From positions 1 through 21,760 of the forward strand of contig JAUCBJ010004028.1 in assembly GCA_032718475.1 (NCBI GenBank): 21,760 nucleotides of DNA, in the 5' to 3' direction. Below, one piece after another: positions 17,330 to 21,760 of the stretch. Each line of letters begins with the position of its first letter. Position 1 is the stretch's first letter. The notes beneath the pieces were generated by a model. It did not search any database. It had not been told where the DNA came from and saw only the letters and a list, made by a program, of their open reading frames with translations. Origin of the DNA: Nemertoderma westbladi (lineage: Eukaryota > Xenacoelomorpha > Nemertodermatida > Nemertodermatidae). A program made the translations under genes and the position numbers.

Positions 17330-20243
17330 TTACGCAGTATCGAATGTTGTTAGAGTTTTGATACAGTTCATCATACGCTCCTTAAAGATATCAAAATCGT
17401 CCAGTATAGGTATGTGAAGTTCCAGAGCGCACGTGTTTGCCTTCGGCATGCCGGTCTGATAAACGTTAACAACATCCTCGGGATGAATAAATTTAATAGT
17501 TGGTTGGATTTCGAAACCCAATGGTGGAACTCTATCACATCCTGTAGCAAACTGTAAGAGATCTTCCAAACGAATGCCGTTATCATCATTGCTTGTAGGA
17601 ATATCATGTCCCACTGAAAAAAAATATAAATAAGAAATATATATTTCGCTACAGAACGCCTACTTACAATAAATCCTTGATACATTATAAATAAATATAA
17701 CTATAATTAAATTGCTTAATACTACATATACCAGCCAAATCCTGTAAGAAATCTTTCCAGTAGTTGATAGTTCTCCTCTCACGTCTATGTCGATTACTAC
17801 CTTCAGATGACCACTGAACCTCGAATAAGGTATCCACTATTGCTGCAGTTAGTGAAACTTCTTGGTAGATAAATACCTCATTAGCAACGGAATTATTTTC
17901 CCTCAGGGCACTAAGCAATCCTAATGTATCCAGACCGGCTTTGAACCTAAAATGTTAGAAATGATATAATAATATAAAGTTAGTAGTAACAATATAAAGT
18001 AGTTACAATATAAAGTTAGTGATATGATCCTCGTGGCGTTATTTACACTCACTCTCTACGATCGTTCATTTAACAAACAAACAAACAAACAAACCATTCT
18101 TATCAGAACACGTGATGAGCTACTTAACTTATACACAAGTAGGTATGTAAATAGTTATTAGTGTTGTGCCGGTACCAAAATTTTCAACCGGTACCAGTAC
18201 TGCATAATGCAAAACGTACCGGTAAAAGTACCCATTGCTAGGACGAAATTTGCCGGTACCGGTACCTGAAATATAGGTAAATGTACCAGTAACTGCATAA
18301 TGCAAAACGTACCGGTAAAAGCACCCGTTGCTAGGACGAAATTTGCCGGTACCAGTACCTGAAATACAGGTAAATGTACCGGTAACTGTACCGGTGCCAG
18401 CACAACACTAAAGTTATGTTATATTAATTTTGACCATACTGTTCTAACGGCAATGCAATGCGATCCAGAACAAGAAATTTAAGTAGACTTTGAACAAGAT
18501 TGTCTCTATTGCAATCAGTGAAACGTGTAGCGAGATTAAAACATCCTGCCATATCAATTATTTCTTGAGCAGAGATAACAGCAGAACGAAATTCGTCATC
18601 AGAATTAGCATGCGAAATCTAAATAAGTCAACAAATGAGAAGCATGATAGTGAGGTCAGGGGGGGACGCATATACCATATATATGACATATATACTTATA
18701 TACCGGTTATATATATATTATATTTGAATATAAACTATATAAACTTACACATTGAACCATATTGCGCCATTCATAATAAACAATATCTTCTATATTAATC
18801 GAGATATCAGAAACTTTATCCGAAAGAATTAATTGCAGCAAGTATTTAGAAAAGAAAACAGGCAATGGTCCCCTATGAACGACCATATAAGAAATCAACG
18901 TACCCACAGCCAGGTAATGTTTCTTATTCAATCCTAAAATATAATAAATGATACCTCAGTTTGTAATTAGAATTGGTACGTCCTCCTACTTTTTGGAGCT
19001 AATATACCTATAGCAATACCTATCTATATAATATGTTATATTATACTATATGTATATACATAATATACTGGTTCTGGTCTGGTATAAGGAATGTTTACTT
19101 ACTGCAGTAATCCAATGCAAGATATTTATTATTTTCGTCTCCAATAAATATAGGAAGTTTCTGTATTTCTACCATGGCTAGACGCATAAACTCTCGGGAT
19201 ACTCCACCCTCATTGATTCCATCCTCTCCACAGAATACGACATGCAAATAATGATTTGGATTAAAGGTACTTCTACCAATTGCGTGAAATGCTCCGTCGA
19301 GCACTTCAGTCCTTTCAACATTTATTAAGTTTTTATTGTCATTATCAATTCCCTCACCAAGTCGTGTTAATAGCTTAACGAGTGGCTCCGGTGACGAATC
19401 CGGTATTTCCGCTGCTTCATTCGTGTTACCGGTAGCATCCTCCTCTTGATTCTCCTCAGTCGGTTCGGGTTCATCCTCTATCACGAACAACTCAATCGGT
19501 TTCACAGTATGGTTGTTACAGTCTAGGGATCTAGTTAGTTTAGCCGTCGGGGACTCATCACTGCTAGAAGCTAGTATCGAATACTCATAATCTGCTCTAA
19601 CACAAATTAGAAATGTAAGCCAACTGTAAGGCTTACACATTTCTGCCTTGTATTTGCTCAAAATAAAGTTATCGCCACTTATGGGGAGTTTTAACGCTGG
19701 TGTAAAGTCGGTGTATAGCAGTATCATATCACTATTTGGAATCGAACGTTTGAAAACATTGCTATTTAAAGCACGGAATTTCGCAATTGCTTCGACATGT
19801 AACCCTTCGTAGTCAATATCTACGTCAACGGTAAGTTTTACATCTTTCCGGTAAACAATTTTTAAATCGCTTGTACCCTTACTTAAATTACATGCTCCAA
19901 TATTAATCGTAGTTTTCGTATCGGTAGTTTTTGGACGCTTCGAAGTGAAACTCGATCCTAGGCCTATACTACTCGAACTTGGCTCAAGATGACCCCGTTT
20001 CTTTACTGACATATACTCTGAAAATTTTAGAATTTCAGTACCGGTATCGGTAAGCTGTTCTTTTGGTGGAAATCTATTTTCAGATATAATTTCATCTCGT
20101 ACCAGGTTTCCCACGGACTCCGGATTGTCAATGTTCGAAGATGAAGTGCCAGTAGTGGTTCTGGTACCTGTTGGATTCGCACAATGATGGCAATAGCGTG
20201 AGTTTGGGTAAAGTCTATTACCACACTTGACACAGTACGGCAT
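17330..20243 (-). CDS. Zinc-ribbon HECT-domain E3 ubiquitin-protein ligase (HECT-2), five exons
   Basis: Inferred exons, in order of transcription: 20243-19103, 18933-18749, 18618-18440, 17946-17732 and 17613-17330. All introns are GT-AG, with two GTAAGT donors, and all phases agree. The summed CDS is 2004 nt (667 aa), which supports the model. Residues 4-21 are a C4 zinc ribbon (C4, C7, C18, C21). A basic stretch near 80-104 could be a nuclear signal. Residues 110-216 resemble a ubiquitin-like domain ending in the KYKAEMCKPYSWLTFLIC segment. An acidic linker spans 255-285, and the HECT domain runs from about 305 to 667, with GINEGGVSREF in the N-lobe and catalytic C635 in MPKANTC (codon 17429-17431). 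Exon 4 aligns by eye with HECT-1 (FKAGLDTLG versus FAVGLNKFY). It lies between the transposon TIRs, so it looks like a second transposon gene or captured cargo. Substrate unknown. Confidence 0.88.
18072..18094. repeat. (AAAC)n microsatellite
   Basis: About five and a half perfect AAAC units lie inside HECT-2 intron 3, upstream of the MITE in plus-strand order. Confidence 0.9.
18158..18411. mobile_element. Foldback MITE in HECT-2 intron 3
   Basis: The ends are inverted repeats (TTAGTGTTGTGCCGG on the left; reverse complement of the right end TTAGTGTTGTGCTGG). The 5-bp direct repeat AGTTA flanks both sides (18153-18157 and 18412-18416). The interior has two tandem copies of about 107 bp (TGCATAATGCAAAACGTACC blocks at about 18201 and 18293) and many GGTACC/ACCGGT palindromes. 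It has no coding capacity. The terminal sequence vaguely recalls hAT-type ends, but a 5-bp target duplication is not the usual 8 bp, so the superfamily is left open. Confidence 0.75.
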
Positions 20244-20596
20244 TATCCCACTTTATTTAAATCACTAAATCCTAACTGCCTAATGTCTGAATGTTACTAC
20301 TGTTACTGTAGGCCTACCGGTACTAGGCCTAATGGCAACAACTGGCTACTGCATTACTTGTAGCTTTAATATGCCTAATGCAGAAAATTACAGGCACAGT
20401 TCTGCAGTTAACTAGCCTACAGTTCATGCAATTTTAAATGTGGAATGTGGTTCATGTCTGCGTCTATAGACTGATGCTGTAATGTATAGACTAATATGTG
20501 TCTGTAGACTAATACTGCAGTACCTGAGTCCTGTATGGAATCCAGTCTGGACCTGAGTACAGGAGTACTGTAATGCAGTAAAAAAACTAAAAACTG
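20244..20596. promoter_or_regulatory. Upstream flank of HECT-2, presumed promoter region
   Basis: The 350 bp between the HECT-2 start codon and the right TIR must supply its 5' UTR and promoter. The sequence is rich in CTGTA/TACAG, TAGACTAAT and ACTGCAGTA words. No core promoter element can be assigned, and there is no open frame of note. Confidence 0.3.
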
Positions 20597-21137
20597 ATAT
20601 CCAATAGGTCAGTCTGTCAGTAGGTATCAGTACTGCAGTAGGTACCGGTACAGTTAATTCAGTACAGCAATAAGAAGGCCCTGGTAGTAGGTAAAAACAA
20701 GATAGGCCTATTTAAATTACCCTCCAATAATCAAATTTCATTTGTTTGCACGCACGTAAAGGGTGACCCTTATGGGCCTATACACTCACACACAGAGCTA
20801 TACACTCACATACAGAGCTATACACTCACACACAGAGGTAAACACTCACACACAGAGCTATACACTCACACACAGAGGTAAACACTCACACAGACAGCTT
20901 TAGCCATTTTTTAGGAAAGAACACGCACACGCAAAAGGGTGTCCCTTTTGGGCCTATACACTCACACACAGAGGTATACACTCACACACAGAGCTATACA
21001 CTCACATACAGAGGTAAACACTCACACACAGAGCTATACACTCACACACAGAGGTAAACACTCACATAGACAGCTTTAGCAATTTTTTAGGAATGCACAC
21101 GCACACGCAAAAGCGTGACCCTTATGGGCTTCCGTAG
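20597..21137 (-). repeat. Right TIR with duplicated subterminal array
   Basis: Its reverse complement matches the left TIR parts 8301-8454 and 15407-15597. It is longer because a unit of about 176 bp is duplicated: GGGTGACCCT starts at 20761, the variant GGGTGTCCCT at 20938 and GCGTGACCCT at 21113. Each unit holds five or six copies of a 20-bp repeat (ACACTCACACACAGAGSTAT type) and a CAGCTTTAGCMATTTTTTAG block. These are candidate transposase binding sites. Confidence 0.85.
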
Positions 21138-21141
21138 ACAT

Positions 21142-21760
21142 CAGCATTGAAGGCTTCAAGTCTCCCTCACACTCGGGCGTCATGTCTCCCCACATGGGCT
21201 TTTGGTATATTAATTGATATAATTTCTAAACGGCTGAACCAAAACTGGAGAACAATATATGGCAGGATAGTGCCATAATTAGTCAACATATGTTGTGAAT
21301 TACAATTAACATACAGTAAAATAAGGATGCGAATTTTCATTCGTTGTAAAGGCCAAAAATTTACTTTTGAACCCAGAAAACGTATTGACAATAAAACAGA
21401 AAAATATCCAAAAGGTAATAAAACATTGTTGCGCGGGTGTAGCCTACATGTATTTTACATATTATTGTGTGGTATTGTTAAATAATTTACAATAGTTGTT
21501 GAGTTATTAAAAAAAATCAAGTCTCCCCTAAAGTCAAGTTTCCCTCACTCACCCTACTGTAGTACAGCAGTACAGTGCAGCAGTCACCGGTACAAGCACT
21601 GCAGCTTATTTATACGGCGAACGCAGAGTAAATGGGATAACGGCAAGGCACAAGGAGGAGCGAATACGGTGAATGGGGGAGCACCTAGAGCCAGGAAGCC
21701 GTGAGCCGGAACCCCCCTGAGAATGTCCCATTACTGCATTAAGCCTACTACGACAGTACT
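21142..21760. other. Right flank outside the transposon, no gene seen
   Basis: No open frame with a recognisable domain is present. The word TCAAGTCTCCC or a close variant occurs near 21158, 21518 and 21533. The end of the window has several short ACAGTAC words. Confidence 0.4.

Larger units (their letters stand above)
8297..21141. mobile_element. Integrase-type (IS3EU-like) DNA transposon carrying a HECT ligase, interrupted by a nested element
   Basis: The outer ends are inverted repeats: plus-strand 8301 reads CTACGGAAGCCCATAAGGG, and the reverse complement of 21137 leftward reads the same. ACAT flanks both ends (8297-8300 and 21138-21141), and the longer direct repeat GTAGACAT is present at 8293-8300 and 21134-21141. 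The TIRs are several hundred bp long and contain 20-bp tandem repeats. The interior has a DDE transposase (15818-16933) and a spliced HECT ligase (17330-20243), transcribed toward each other. Removing the insert at 8455-15406 leaves an element of about 5.9 kb. The superfamily name rests on IS3/retroviral-integrase-like motifs in the transposase and should be treated as tentative. The exact termini are uncertain by a few bases. Confidence 0.75.

Noticed and set aside
18158-18403. Minus-strand 81-codon frame
   Set aside because: It lies wholly in the MITE internal repeats, which are without stops by chance.
8301-21137. One large self-synthesising (Polinton-like) element
   Set aside because: No DNA polymerase B, packaging ATPase, protease or capsid frames are present. 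The interrupted array shows two separate elements instead.

Overview
The window is eukaryotic, probably a marine invertebrate. The evidence is spliced genes with GT-AG introns, a tRNA-derived SINE, a non-LTR retrotransposon remnant, AT-rich non-coding DNA and many satellite-like arrays. I see no bacterial operon, Shine-Dalgarno or phage features. The species cannot be fixed from sequence alone. Most of the window is mobile DNA, built up in layers.

Layout. Bases 448-2763 (minus) hold an intronless gene for a zinc-ribbon HECT-type E3 ubiquitin ligase (HECT-1). About 1.1 kb upstream of it is a 0.7-kb array of the palindrome TTACTGCAGTAA (3866-4552). A degenerate, 5'-truncated non-LTR retrotransposon lies at about 5855-8085 (minus). 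From 8301 to about 21137 I infer a large DNA transposon with long terminal inverted repeats (TIRs) and the direct repeat GTAGACAT at both outer junctions. Between its TIRs it carries a complete DDE integrase-type transposase (15818-16933, plus; IS3EU-like) and, convergent to it, a complete five-exon zinc-ribbon HECT ligase (HECT-2, 17330-20243, minus). A SINE sits between the two 3' ends, and a foldback MITE sits inside HECT-2 intron 3.

The left TIR of that transposon is split by about 6.95 kb of other DNA (8455-15406). This insert has no TIRs, is bounded by the 6-bp direct repeat GTGTGT, and carries a Crypton-like tyrosine recombinase gene (9205-13699, minus). That gene encodes an 11-residue repeat tract of about 41 units, two zinc-finger-like motifs, a tyrosine recombinase domain and, after one intron, a Myb/SANT-like domain. 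The repeat tract has one nonsense codon and one 1-bp deletion. The ends of the insert carry repeated GGGGAC motifs, including the perfect dyad CCGGGGACGTCCCCGG, which may be recombinase or zinc-finger binding sites.

How it fits together. The order of events reads as follows: the integrase/HECT transposon inserted first, then the tyrosine recombinase element landed in the tandem array of its left TIR, while the SINE and MITE landed inside it. The most interesting proposal is a DNA transposon that carries a ubiquitin ligase as a second gene. A second ligase of the same architecture (HECT-1) lies nearby and may come from a related element. All family assignments come from motifs read by eye, and no database search was possible.
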